Under the pieces are notes generated by a model that was not told the origin of the DNA, did no database searches, and saw only the letters and a list, made by a program, of their open reading frames with translations. DNA of 40,136 bases, taken from the NCBI GenBank assembly GCA_021811385.1, contig JAJZPC010000019.1, positions 1 through 40,136 of the forward strand. Reading direction: 5' to 3'. The position numbers and the translations under genes were made by a program. Below are positions 8,591 to 16,851 of this stretch, piece by piece. The number at the start of each line of letters is the position of its first letter. Within the stretch, counting starts at the first letter, position 1. The DNA is from Deltaproteobacteria bacterium (GTDB lineage: Bacteria > Desulfobacterota > Desulfobulbia > Desulfobulbales > Desulfurivibrionaceae).

Positions 8591-11437
8591 GTGGACAAGC
8601 CAAAGCAGACAGAATCGCCCCAGCCAGAGAACAAGACCGACGATCCGGGGAAGCAGAAGATCTTCGACCCCAGGGAACAGGCCATCAAGTACAAGGCCTA
8701 CCGTCATATCTTCTCGGACAAGGATGTCAAGAAGGGGCTTGACGAAAAAGCGATCATCCGCAAGATCAAAAAAAGCAAAAGTCTGAGCGGCCGGTATCGC
8801 CAGTACCTGGAAATGCGGGATGACGACAAGCGCGGCAGCCACACGTATCCCTGGCAGAACCCGTTCAACCGCATTCTGTTCTGGTCCGCCTATTGGCTGC
8901 CGCGTTTCATGAAATGGGGCTCCCTGCTTGGCGTGGCCCTGTTCGTCCTCAACTATATCCCCGGCCCGACCCAGCACATCATCGAGGTGCTCATTGCCCG
9001 CTCCGTTTATGATACCGCCCCCATCGAGCGCTTGCCCGATGATCTGGAAACCTACGCCCATTCCGCCGACATCAAGGACAGCCGGGGCGCGATCATCAAG
9101 TCCTACGGAAAACGCAAGGTGACCCAGCAGCTTCCCGCCTCCGCCCAGAAGGCCCTGCTGGCCTGCGAGGATCACTACTTCCTGCCCCACCCCAACAATA
9201 CCTGGTATGAAAATCTTTTCCTGATCCACCCCGGCGTCAGCTGGCTGAATCTGGTCGGCGCGGTAAAGGACACCCTCCAGGGCGATCCCCGCGGGGCCAG
9301 CACCATTGTCATGCAGAACGCCAAGAAGATCCTTGGCAACGATGATCGAACCATCGCCAACAAGCTGGAAGAGATCATCATCGCCTACATGATGGTCTCC
9401 AAGTTCGGCAAGGAAAAGAACCTCAATTTTTACATCAACACCGTGCCGGTGGGCGCCAACATCTATGGTTTTCCGGCCGCCGCCACCAATTATTTCAAAA
9501 AGGATCTGGCCGCCCTGAACATGCAGCAGCTGGTGACCATCGGCTCCTTCATCCCCAACCACAACCGCCAGGTCGCTTTTTACGAAATCGTCAACGGCAA
9601 GAACTTCGGCGACCTCTCCCCATCCCTGCAGGGCCATGCCAAAAGCGCCATCAACAAGATCAATCTCGCCCTCACCCATCTCTGGAAACGCAAGGAAATC
9701 CCCGACGACCAGTACCGGAGCTGGCTGCTGAGCGACGAGGAATCCATCCGCCGCATCGGTTTCCGCGACTTCCGCTCCCCCCTGTACGGAGAGGAGGAGT
9801 GGACATCCTGGAACGTCATCAAGGAGGTCTCCTCCCGGACTTACACCATCAATGGCCGCGAGGTTACCGGCTCCCAGCTCCTGCTGGACGAAAAGGGCGA
9901 GGTCTCCATCGAGACCGGGACCAACCTGGCCCTGATCGAGAAGATGAAGGAAATCATCGGCGAATTCCTGCAGAGCAGCTATTTCAAGGAAATCCTCTCC
10001 GCCAGCAACCAGGGCACCTGGCAGCGCGACAAGGAACGCTACACCTCCCGTGGCCTCACCCCGCCGTACACCGATTTCGACAGCTTCCTCGGGTATCTGC
10101 AGCGCAACATCAATGTCGGCATCCTTGCCGTCAACCAGAAGGGTGAGATCGTCGCCTATGTGGGCGGCAAGGAGTTTTTGCAAACCAAGAACAACGAAAA
10201 GGACGAGGAGGAGGATGAGGCGCCGGAGCCCGGCGAACCCGCCGCCGACACCAGCGCCGCTAAAACCGGCGGCCAGGAATCGGTGATCATCGACATCATG
10301 AACAAGAAGGCGAAGATCACCCCCTCCTCCACCATGAAGCCGATCATTGCCTACTACGCCATGGTGGCCAACAATACCAAGATGAGCGACCGTTTTGCCG
10401 ACAAGCCCATCGAGTACAAGTATGTGGCAAGCGACGGCAGACAGACCTGGCTGCCCCGCAACTGGTACAATTACGACGGCACCCATCCCATGGGCAAGGA
10501 ATACAATCTGCTGGAAGCGCAGGTTATCTCGATCAACACCATCTTCGCCAGGCTCTACACCAACCCCATGCTCCGCAACGCCATGCTCCAGGGTTTTGAT
10601 CAGGTCGGCCTGGACTACAGCAAGGAAGACGCCAAGTACTGGCCCTTCGGCATCGGCTCCTCGGCGGTATCGGTGCAGCAATGGCTGGGCATCTACAACG
10701 CCTTTCTGGACGGCCAGTACCGCGATCCCTCCTTTGTGCGCCGGATACAGATAAACGGCAAAACAGTGTATGACCGGGACCAGGACGAACAGTTCGCCAA
10801 GATCCCGCTTTTCGAGTCCAAGAAGGAACGGGAGGCGGAGATGAATGCCCTGTACGAGGTCTGCAATCGCGGCACCGGCTCGGCCATGAAAACAGAATTC
10901 AAGCATCACAAGAATCTGGTGTCCGGCAAGACCGGCACCGCGCCGATGAACAAATCCGCCCTGTTCATCAGCCATTTCAACCCCTACCGCGACCGGCAGG
11001 CCCACAAGGACCAGACCATCACCATGCTCATCTCCGTAACGACCAATACCGGCGGCTTCAAGAGCGTGGGCACCTCGGGCAACGCGCCGGCCAAGATTGC
11101 CGGCCGCATCTACAACCACCTCTTCCAGCAGGAACTGCAGGAGATGATGGATAAAAACCTCGACAAGGCAAAACGCACGGATACCCATTTCCGCAACAAT
11201 CAGGTTTACTGGGCCAATGTCAACCGGTACATGGACACCCTGCTCACAGGCAAATGCGGCAACAGCCTCATCTCCGACAACATCATCGGGGTTGACGACT
11301 ACGGGGAGGCCCTGGTGCAGATATTGAACAGCAACACCAAGATTTACACCGGGCGCGACGATGTCTTCTCCCAGCTGGTTCAGTATTACTGCGATCAGGA
11401 AAAGATGGTCCGCATGGACTCGGCCCCGGCAAACTGA
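8591..11437 (+). CDS. Divergent class A penicillin-binding protein (glycosyltransferase-transpeptidase)
   Basis: Bifunctional peptidoglycan synthase of 948 residues, anchored by one N-terminal transmembrane helix (about 106-127) after a charged cytoplasmic tail. The GT51 domain (about 155-350) shows the catalytic-Glu region ACEDHYFLPHPN (Glu at 193), RGASTIVMQNAKK (canonical GGSTITQQ is altered) and KLEEIIIAYMMVSKFGKEKNLNFYIN. The transpeptidase domain carries S580-T-M-K583 (acylating Ser and Lys), S647-I-N (SxN) and K780-T-G in VSGKTGTA. An acidic, Pro/Ala-rich insertion (about 538-560, EEDEAPEPGEPAAD) precedes the SxxK motif. The start is GTG at 8591; no ATG in frame precedes the helix at a sensible distance, but the ribosome site is poor. 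The family polymerises lipid II and cross-links stem peptides in the periplasm. It stands alone, so the specific role (elongation, repair or sporulation-like process) is not indicated. Confidence 0.9.
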   Translation: MDKPKQTESPQPENKTDDPGKQKIFDPREQAIKYKAYRHIFSDKDVKKGLDEKAIIRKIKKSKSLSGRYRQYLEMRDDDKRGSHTYPWQNPFNRILFWSAYWLPRFMKWGSLLGVALFVLNYIPGPTQHIIEVLIARSVYDTAPIERLPDDLETYAHSADIKDSRGAIIKSYGKRKVTQQLPASAQKALLACEDHYFLPHPNNTWYENLFLIHPGVSWLNLVGAVKDTLQGDPRGASTIVMQNAKKILGNDDRTIANKLEEIIIAYMMVSKFGKEKNLNFYINTVPVGANIYGFPAAATNYFKKDLAALNMQQLVTIGSFIPNHNRQVAFYEIVNGKNFGDLSPSLQGHAKSAINKINLALTHLWKRKEIPDDQYRSWLLSDEESIRRIGFRDFRSPLYGEEEWTSWNVIKEVSSRTYTINGREVTGSQLLLDEKGEVSIETGTNLALIEKMKEIIGEFLQSSYFKEILSASNQGTWQRDKERYTSRGLTPPYTDFDSFLGYLQRNINVGILAVNQKGEIVAYVGGKEFLQTKNNEKDEEEDEAPEPGEPAADTSAAKTGGQESVIIDIMNKKAKITPSSTMKPIIAYYAMVANNTKMSDRFADKPIEYKYVASDGRQTWLPRNWYNYDGTHPMGKEYNLLEAQVISINTIFARLYTNPMLRNAMLQGFDQVGLDYSKEDAKYWPFGIGSSAVSVQQWLGIYNAFLDGQYRDPSFVRRIQINGKTVYDRDQDEQFAKIPLFESKKEREAEMNALYEVCNRGTGSAMKTEFKHHKNLVSGKTGTAPMNKSALFISHFNPYRDRQAHKDQTITMLISVTTNTGGFKSVGTSGNAPAKIAGRIYNHLFQQELQEMMDKNLDKAKRTDTHFRNNQVYWANVNRYMDTLLTGKCGNSLISDNIIGVDDYGEALVQILNSNTKIYTGRDDVFSQLVQYYCDQEKMVRMDSAPAN

Positions 11438-11555
11438 CCCCTCCGAACCGACACAGGAGATGCACGCACGGCTTTACAAACCATGCCGGGCGTGGCATAG
11501 TGGCACAGTTTCATACAACCCCTGAACCCACACAGTCAGAAGAGAGACCCCCCAT

Positions 11556-12071
11556 ATGGCCAAGATAGGAAGAAATGACCTCTGTTTCTGCGGCAGCGGC
11601 AAAAAATTCAAGAAATGCTGCCTGGGCACCCGCACCGTTGCTCCGGCCAGGCCCGCGATCCCCTCGGTACGGGTTGAGGTCGAAAAAATTCAGGAAAGCG
11701 CCGGTGCCAAGAAAGCAGCCGTCCTGGCTCTGGGGGTTTTCGTGCTCTTCTCCACCACCAGCGGCGATGCCTGGCTCCTGGAGGTCACGGACATGGACGC
11801 CATCCAGGTGGCGCAGGGCGGCGAAAAGATAGCGGTGCAGATCGAGGAGAATCCTGAAACCATCGAGATCAACTGGACCCACAAGTTCGATGTCAAAAAC
11901 AAAAAATTCATCCTCACCTCATATAAAGACAAGAGCGAAGAGATCCGGGAAGACTATCCGGTGCACACCATTCTCTCCACGGTGAAAAAAATCCGCAGCC
12001 GCATCCCTCCCGAGTTGATCAGCACCATTCACCTGGACACCGAGGAAGAGAGCCAACAACAGGCGGGCTGA
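11556..12071 (+). CDS. SEC-C motif protein with an unassigned C-terminal domain
   Basis: Small protein of 171 residues. The N-terminus [22 protein letters not shown] is a classic SEC-C zinc-binding motif (C10, C12, C21, C22; spacing CXC-X8-CC), the same motif that ends SecA. The remaining 140 residues contain a short hydrophobic stretch (about 56-70, [18 protein letters not shown]) and then a beta-rich charged segment; I do not recognise it. It has no signal peptide. SEC-C proteins bind zinc and often associate with SecA, ribosomes or nucleic acids, but no specific role can be read here. A terminator follows, so it is probably transcribed alone. Confidence 0.8.
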   Translation: MAKIGRNDLCFCGSGKKFKKCCLGTRTVAPARPAIPSVRVEVEKIQESAGAKKAAVLALGVFVLFSTTSGDAWLLEVTDMDAIQVAQGGEKIAVQIEENPETIEINWTHKFDVKNKKFILTSYKDKSEEIREDYPVHTILSTVKKIRSRIPPELISTIHLDTEEESQQQAG

Positions 12072-12106
12072 GTCCGGACTGCCGACATCCGTTGGAAACA
12101 AAATGG

Positions 12107-12144
12107 AGCACGGGGTGGGAGATTTCTCGTCCCGTGCTTTTTTT
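12107..12144 (+). terminator. Rho-independent terminator after the SEC-C gene
   Basis: Arms AGCACGGG and CCCGTGCT close over a 16-base loop and run into seven T. It separates the SEC-C gene from the downstream permease. Confidence 0.88.
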
Positions 12145-12191
12145 AGGCGAGCCGGCATTGTGTTGCCAGGGAGGAAGACTTTCCGAATCCC

Positions 12192-12980
12192 ATGAGCTAT
12201 CTGATCATCTGCACCGTGGCCCTGGCGGTATCCGGCCTGACCCTTTTCTCCGGCTTCGGCCTGGGCACCCTCCTGATGCCGGTTTTCGCCCTGTTTTTTC
12301 CGGTGGAGGTGGCGGTGGGGGCCACGGCCATGGTGCATCTGGCCAACAATCTCCTCAAGGCCGCCCTGTTCGGCAGACTGGCCGACCTTGGGATCGTTAT
12401 CAGATTCGCCCTGCCCGCCGCCCTGGCAGCCATGCTGGGCGCGCTGCTCCTCAATCAGCTCAGCGGGATGCCGCCCATCACTCACTATAGTCTGGGCGGC
12501 CATCTTTTCATGATCACCTGGCTCAAAACGGCCATTGGCGCGCTGATCATGGGATTTGCCATGGCCGAGCTGTGGCCGGGGCTGAAAAAACTCTCTTTCC
12601 CTCCACGATACATCCCCCTCGGCGGGATCATTTCCGGTTTCTTCGGCGGGCTGTCCGGGCATCAGGGCGCCTTGCGCACCGCGTTTCTGCTCAGGTCCGG
12701 GCTGAACAAGGAGACCCTCATCGGCACCATGGTCCTCTCCGCCATTGTCGTGGATATCAGTCGCATGCTGGTGTATGGAACAACCTTTTTCGCCCGGGAT
12801 TTTGCCGTAATGCAGGCGAAAGGCGGCTTTGGCCTGGTGGCAGCGGGCACCCTCGCCGCTTTCCTGGGCACCTTCTCTGCTTCGCGCTTTTTAAAGAAAA
12901 TGACCCTGCACTCGGTGCAGACCCTGGTGGGCGTCCTGCTTCTCCTGCTGGCCGTGGCGCTGGGCGCGGGATTACTGTAA
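12192..12980 (+). CDS. TauE/SafE (TSUP) family membrane permease
   Basis: Integral inner-membrane protein of 262 residues with about eight hydrophobic helices in two similar halves, typical of the TSUP/DUF81 family. Characteristic segments are GLTLFSGFGLGTLLMPVFALFFP near the N-terminus, the AMVHLANNLLKAALFG loop, and the second-half repeat GGIISGFFGGLSGHQGALRTAFLL. Family members export or import sulfite, sulfoacetate, taurine-derived compounds or other organosulfur anions, but substrate cannot be deduced from sequence, and no sulfonate-metabolism gene is adjacent. The ATG at 12192 follows a weak purine stretch. The next gene is 138 bp downstream and unrelated in type. Confidence 0.85.
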   Translation: MSYLIICTVALAVSGLTLFSGFGLGTLLMPVFALFFPVEVAVGATAMVHLANNLLKAALFGRLADLGIVIRFALPAALAAMLGALLLNQLSGMPPITHYSLGGHLFMITWLKTAIGALIMGFAMAELWPGLKKLSFPPRYIPLGGIISGFFGGLSGHQGALRTAFLLRSGLNKETLIGTMVLSAIVVDISRMLVYGTTFFARDFAVMQAKGGFGLVAAGTLAAFLGTFSASRFLKKMTLHSVQTLVGVLLLLLAVALGAGLL

Positions 12981-13118
12981 GCAACAAAAACCACCATGGA
13001 TCCAAAGGGGCCCTGGCATACCACCGCACATTTCCCCCTGGACAAAACTTAAGACAAGACTTAAATTCCATTCATACATGGAACCGTAAGATGATTCGTA
13101 CTTTCCAAGGAGAACGCC

Positions 13119-13334
13119 ATGCCCATCTATGAATACCGCTGCCAGGAATGCAAGAACCTGTTTGAGGCCATTCTCACCTCCGCCGAGGCGGCAAGTGAGG
13201 TGACCTGCCCGAAATGCGAAAGCAGCGCGGTGAAGAAAACCATCTCCGCCTCAAGCTTCCGGATTTCCTCCGGCTCAAGCGCCATCCCCTCCGGAGCGCT
13301 CTCGGGCTGTTCCACAAAGTCGGGTTTTTCCTGA
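13119..13334 (+). CDS. FmdB-type zinc-ribbon protein
   Basis: Protein of 71 residues starting MPIYEYRCQECKNLFE, with C8-X2-C11 and a second pair CPKC, the hallmark of the FmdB/CxxC_CXXC_SSSS regulatory-protein family. The tail is Ser/Gly-rich, as usual for the family. The ribosome site AAGGAG is 8 bp upstream of the ATG. FmdB was named as a putative regulator beside formamidase genes, but most members are small zinc ribbons of unknown role. Nothing in the neighbourhood narrows it down. It is convergent with the outer-membrane protein gene. Confidence 0.88.
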   Translation: MPIYEYRCQECKNLFEAILTSAEAASEVTCPKCESSAVKKTISASSFRISSGSSAIPSGALSGCSTKSGFS

Positions 13335-13404
13335 GGCTGAAAACGATGCGGCCGGTCCGGCTGCACCAAAATAGTGCTTCTCAACACCCCAGGACTATGC
13401 GGGT

Positions 13405-14646
13405 TCAGTAGTAGATGCGGAATGCGCAGGCAAGGGTGGCGGGGGCAAAACCGAATTCCGAGCCGACGGAGTCATCCGTTGGCTGATCTCCCCTGGGGAG
13501 AGAGAGGGTAACTGCCAGCTCCGCCTCATCGGAGAGCGAATACACCCCATTGAGGCTCAACAGCTGGGAATGATCGCTCCAGTTGGCAAGAATCAGGGCC
13601 TGCCCGGTCAGCAACGGGGAAAATTCATAGCTTGCGCCCAGGGCGGTGTAATCCCGCCCGGTGTATCCTTCCGCCACACTGCCTGCGGCCAGGGCCTGGT
13701 TCAGAGCCTCGGCGGAGCGGTATCCCTGGCCGTGGTGAAACTGCTCCAGCCGCACCTCCAGGCTGTTGGCAAAACGGTGCTCGATTCCCACGCTCACCTC
13801 GGCGCCGCCACCCTCACCGTCCTGTTCCGGGGCCGCGTAATGTCCCTCCGCCCGCACTCCCAGCCAATCGTACAGCTCGCCCTGCAGGGATCCTCCGGTT
13901 ATCCGATGGTCGCGCACCGAACCGCCCAACAGCGCCCATTCCCAATCGTGGCGATTGACGGCAACCCTGGCCAGCAGGGAGTTCCGACTCCAATCAGGCC
14001 GGTGTCGCCAGTCGGTATCGGTGGCGCTTTCGGGCGAATACCCCAGCACCCCGACCAGGCTCAGCTGGGCGAGGTTGCCAAGGCGCACCTCGGCCCGGCC
14101 GCTGTCCACCCCCGGCTTGTAAGCCCGGTAAAAGGTTTGCGCCGCAAAGGGGGCGAAGAAATCATTGGGGGAGAAATACATGGTGGTGGCCAGATTCACC
14201 GGCTGCCGGCCAAGGCTCCACTCGGTGTTTCCCTGCACATAATGGAAGGCGGCGGTATCCACGCTCAAGTTGGCCTCGGAGTTGCCGCTCTCATGCTGCT
14301 GCCAGGAAAGCAGCCCGCTCCGCTCTGCCCCGGCAGACCTGTCGGCAAGGCCAGGATTCGGCGTGGCGCGGATATTTTGCAGAACATTCAAGTCAAACCG
14401 GGCATTCTCCCGGTAATTCGCGGCAACCAGAAGCCGCTGGTCCAGATCCCAGAGCAGATCTTCCCGGCTGTCATACAACGCCGGCGCCTCGGGATTATGG
14501 CTATGGCCGGCCCCCAGGCCGGTAAATCCCCGCAGGCTGACAGAACCATCCTCGGACTGCCACTCGGTAAACGCTTGCCCCGGAAAAGGAAAAAGGAACA
14601 GCGCGCCCAAGAAAATCGGAGACAGGAAGAGAATCCCCCTTCTCAC
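13405..14646 (-). CDS. Outer-membrane beta-barrel protein of the ABC/LolA cluster
   Basis: Protein of 413 residues with a signal peptide (LFLFPFPGQA, cleavage about residue 25) and no internal transmembrane helix. The mature part alternates polar and aromatic residues in short amphipathic strands (for example WSLGRQPVN, SLVGVLGYSP, VRLEQFHHGQGY) and ends in an aromatic residue, the usual beta-barrel signature. It starts with GTG inside a GTGA overlap with the upstream ATPase stop, so it is translationally coupled to it. As the last gene of the transport cluster it is the natural outer-membrane partner or cargo acceptor of the exporter; it could also be a porin that merely travels with it. I cannot assign a named family. 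Confidence 0.75.
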   Translation of the reverse strand: MRRGILFLSPIFLGALFLFPFPGQAFTEWQSEDGSVSLRGFTGLGAGHSHNPEAPALYDSREDLLWDLDQRLLVAANYRENARFDLNVLQNIRATPNPGLADRSAGAERSGLLSWQQHESGNSEANLSVDTAAFHYVQGNTEWSLGRQPVNLATTMYFSPNDFFAPFAAQTFYRAYKPGVDSGRAEVRLGNLAQLSLVGVLGYSPESATDTDWRHRPDWSRNSLLARVAVNRHDWEWALLGGSVRDHRITGGSLQGELYDWLGVRAEGHYAAPEQDGEGGGAEVSVGIEHRFANSLEVRLEQFHHGQGYRSAEALNQALAAGSVAEGYTGRDYTALGASYEFSPLLTGQALILANWSDHSQLLSLNGVYSLSDEAELAVTLSLPRGDQPTDDSVGSEFGFAPATLACAFRIYY

Positions 14647-15338
14647 CCGCGCACCTCGTCATGCTCCAGCCTGCCGTCCCGGAGATGGATGAGCCGGTGG
14701 GCCCGAGCCATTACCCGCTGGTCGTGGGTGGAAAAAAGAAAGGTGATCCCCTGCTCATGGTTGAGACGCTCCATGAGTTCGAGGATGGCATCCGCTGTTG
14801 CCGAATCCACATTGGCGGTGGGCTCATCCGCCAGGACAATGGCGGGGTGGGAGACGATGGCCCGGGCGATGGCAACCCGCTGCTGCTGGCCGCCGGAAAG
14901 CTCGTCCGGCCTGCGCTGGGCCAGCTCGGCCATGCCGACCTCGGCCAGCACCGCCATGACCCGCTGACGGCGCAGGGCTTTGGGGACATTCTGCAGGGCC
15001 AGGACGAACTCGGCATTCTCGCAGGCGGTCAGCACCGGATTGAGGTTATAGGACTGAAATACAAAACCGATGCGGTCGCGCCGCAACCGGGCCAGATCGC
15101 CACGCCCCAGCTCGGCAAGATCACGCCCTTCAAGGAGCACCCTGCCCTGGGAAGGCTCATCAAGCGCGCCGATCAGATTGAGGATCGTTGTTTTCCCAGA
15201 GCCGGACGGCCCGCAGAGCACACTGAACTCCCCACCCTGCACCGTAAAGGAAAAATCCGTCACCGCAGAAACCTGCACCTTGCCCTGCTGGTAAATCCGG
15301 CTGACATTTTCGAGCTGCACGAGCGGCGTGTTGTTCAT
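14643..15338 (-). CDS. LolD/MacB-type ABC transporter ATPase
   Basis: ATPase subunit of about 231 residues with Walker A GPSGSGKTTILN, Q-loop in VFQSYNLNPVLT, signature LSGGQQQRVAIARA, Walker B IVLADEPTANVD and the H-loop in LFSTHDQRV. These are the features of the LolD/MacB/FtsE-like branch that works with FtsX-fold permeases. I prefer the ATG at 15338 (MNNTPLVQLENV) because AGAG lies about 10 bases upstream; an in-frame ATG at 15353 (MKEQIMNN) is possible but has no usable ribosome site. It lies in the same strand order as the two permeases, separated from them by a 246-bp repeat-containing gap. It should power extrusion or transfer of lipoprotein or lipid substrates from the inner membrane. 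Confidence 0.9.
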   Translation of the reverse strand: MNNTPLVQLENVSRIYQQGKVQVSAVTDFSFTVQGGEFSVLCGPSGSGKTTILNLIGALDEPSQGRVLLEGRDLAELGRGDLARLRRDRIGFVFQSYNLNPVLTACENAEFVLALQNVPKALRRQRVMAVLAEVGMAELAQRRPDELSGGQQQRVAIARAIVSHPAIVLADEPTANVDSATADAILELMERLNHEQGITFLFSTHDQRVMARAHRLIHLRDGRLEHDEVRG

Positions 15339-15410
15339 AATCTGCTCTTTCATCCCTGTTAAATAAGAAAGTTATTACAAATGCAGTCAAAATCCCATTG
15401 TCACACCGCC

Positions 15411-15578
15411 GAGCAGCGCAGCCTTGGCCGAATGAGGCGCTTGCACTGTTTGAGGCGAAGCCGAGTTTGCAAGCGCCCGGCCAAGGCGAGCAGCGCAGGG
15501 AATCCCGCCTTTTGCGGGACAAGTGGCGGGTGCCCTTTCTTTTGGTTCGTTTTCTTTGGGCAAGCAAAGAAAATGAAC
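15411..15578. repeat. Nested palindromic repeat element between permease and ATPase genes
   Basis: The gap between the second permease and the ATPase (15339-15599) contains an ordered structure. Direct repeats GAGCAGCGCA (15411-15420 and 15488-15497) flank an inverted pair GCCTTGGCCG/CGGCCAAGGC (15421-15430, 15478-15487), which encloses a second inverted pair GGCGCTTGCA/TGCAAGCGCC (15436-15445, 15468-15477). After this come a CCCGC/GCGGG hairpin and a long imperfect hairpin with 14-base arms (15545-15558 and 15565-15578, one mismatch). This looks like a mobile intergenic repeat of the REP/MITE kind that inserted inside an operon. I recognise the general look of its right-hand part from other proteobacterial intergenic regions, but cannot name the family. 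Confidence 0.65.
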
Positions 15579-15599
15579 AAATGGCAATTAAAACGTATT

Positions 15600-16841
15600 T
15601 TACCCCTGCTTCAAATTCTCCACCGGCGTGGTCCTGCCCGCCTTGAAAGCCGGAAAGATCCCGGCCACAATAGTCAGGGAAAACACCGCCCCGGCTATCC
15701 ACATGGCGCTTTCCCGGTAGAGCCGAAACTTCATGACCGGGTCCACCAAAACGCCGCCGGCGCTGTAATCCTCCCCGATCTGCCCGCTGAAATCAATGCC
15801 GACCGTGGCCATGTAGAGAAACCAGGGCGTGGTGATGATCACCCCCAGAATCAACCCCAAAATCCCGAGCCAGCAGGACTCCAGCAGCACAAGACGCACG
15901 ACCTGTCCCGGCATCATCCCCAGGGCCATCATGATCCCGAATTCCCGCCGCCTTTCCATGACGCTCATCAGCAGGGTGTTCATGATCCCGGCGGCGATGA
16001 CCAGACCCACCAGAAACTGCAGGAGGTAGTTGAACAACCGATCCACCCCGATAAGTCCGGCGAGATCCGGCTGGCTCTCCTGCCAGGTGAGCACGGCAAT
16101 CTCCTTGTTTTGGGTCCAGAACCGAGCCAGCATGCCCCTGACCGATTCCGCCTTGCGGTGATCGTCAAGAAAGATCGCCACCAGGGAGGCGGCGTTGGGC
16201 TCGTAGCCGAGCCCCTTACGCACCAGGGCAAGGGGCAAAATGACCACCGACCCGTCCACCGAGTCGTCCCCGGTCTTGAAAATGCCGCTGACCCGGGCAA
16301 GCTCGCTGACCAGCTCCCCATCCGTATCGGTCATGGTGAAGACCAGCTTCTTGCCCAAACGCAGATTCAATTTTTCCGCCATCTTTGCCCCGACCACCAC
16401 GCCATGTTCCTCGTCGGCGGAAAAGCACTGCCCCGCAATAAGGGTGCGCAGAAAGATATTATGGGCCGGGGTTTCCTGGGCCGGATCGATGGCGATAAAG
16501 GCGCCGCCCACGCTCTTGGCGCCGCCGGCAAACATGGCCTGCCCCATGATCCGAACCTGCGCCCCGGTAACGCCCGGGATTTGCAAAGCCATCTCTTGCA
16601 CGGCTTTCGCATCGAGCAAACGCTTGTCCAGGGTAGGGGTATCCTGGTAATCCGGATGCTCCACGCTCAGATGCCCCAGCCCCATCACCGCGCTGGTGTT
16701 GATCATGTTGGTGTAGGCATAATCGCCGGAGGCGGTGAAGGTCACGGAGAGCAGGACGCCAAAGGCAACGGAGAAGGCGGTGATCACGCTCCGCCGCTTG
16801 TTGCGCATCAGGGTTCGCCAGGCCATGGTAGCAAGCTGCAT
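15600..16841 (-). CDS. FtsX/MacB-type ABC permease, second subunit
   Basis: Permease of 413 residues: one N-terminal helix (ITAFSVAFGVLLSVTF, about residues 20-35), a large periplasmic MacB-type domain (about 50-260), and three C-terminal helices, the FtsX layout shared by LolC/LolE and MacB. The start is ATG at 16841 with AGGAG 8 bases upstream, 10 bp after the stop of the first permease; an in-frame extension of 40 residues to 16961 is in fact the 3' end of that gene and is rejected. The pair with the neighbouring permease suggests a LolCE-like heterodimer. Confidence 0.88.
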   Translation of the reverse strand: MQLATMAWRTLMRNKRRSVITAFSVAFGVLLSVTFTASGDYAYTNMINTSAVMGLGHLSVEHPDYQDTPTLDKRLLDAKAVQEMALQIPGVTGAQVRIMGQAMFAGGAKSVGGAFIAIDPAQETPAHNIFLRTLIAGQCFSADEEHGVVVGAKMAEKLNLRLGKKLVFTMTDTDGELVSELARVSGIFKTGDDSVDGSVVILPLALVRKGLGYEPNAASLVAIFLDDHRKAESVRGMLARFWTQNKEIAVLTWQESQPDLAGLIGVDRLFNYLLQFLVGLVIAAGIMNTLLMSVMERRREFGIMMALGMMPGQVVRLVLLESCWLGILGLILGVIITTPWFLYMATVGIDFSGQIGEDYSAGGVLVDPVMKFRLYRESAMWIAGAVFSLTIVAGIFPAFKAGRTTPVENLKQG

Positions 16842-16851
16842 CAAGGCTCTC

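Noticed and set aside
8390-11188. A 932-codon open frame antisense to the penicillin-binding protein gene
   Set aside because: Composition is that of a reverse shadow in GC-rich DNA; the plus strand has the full PBP motif set.
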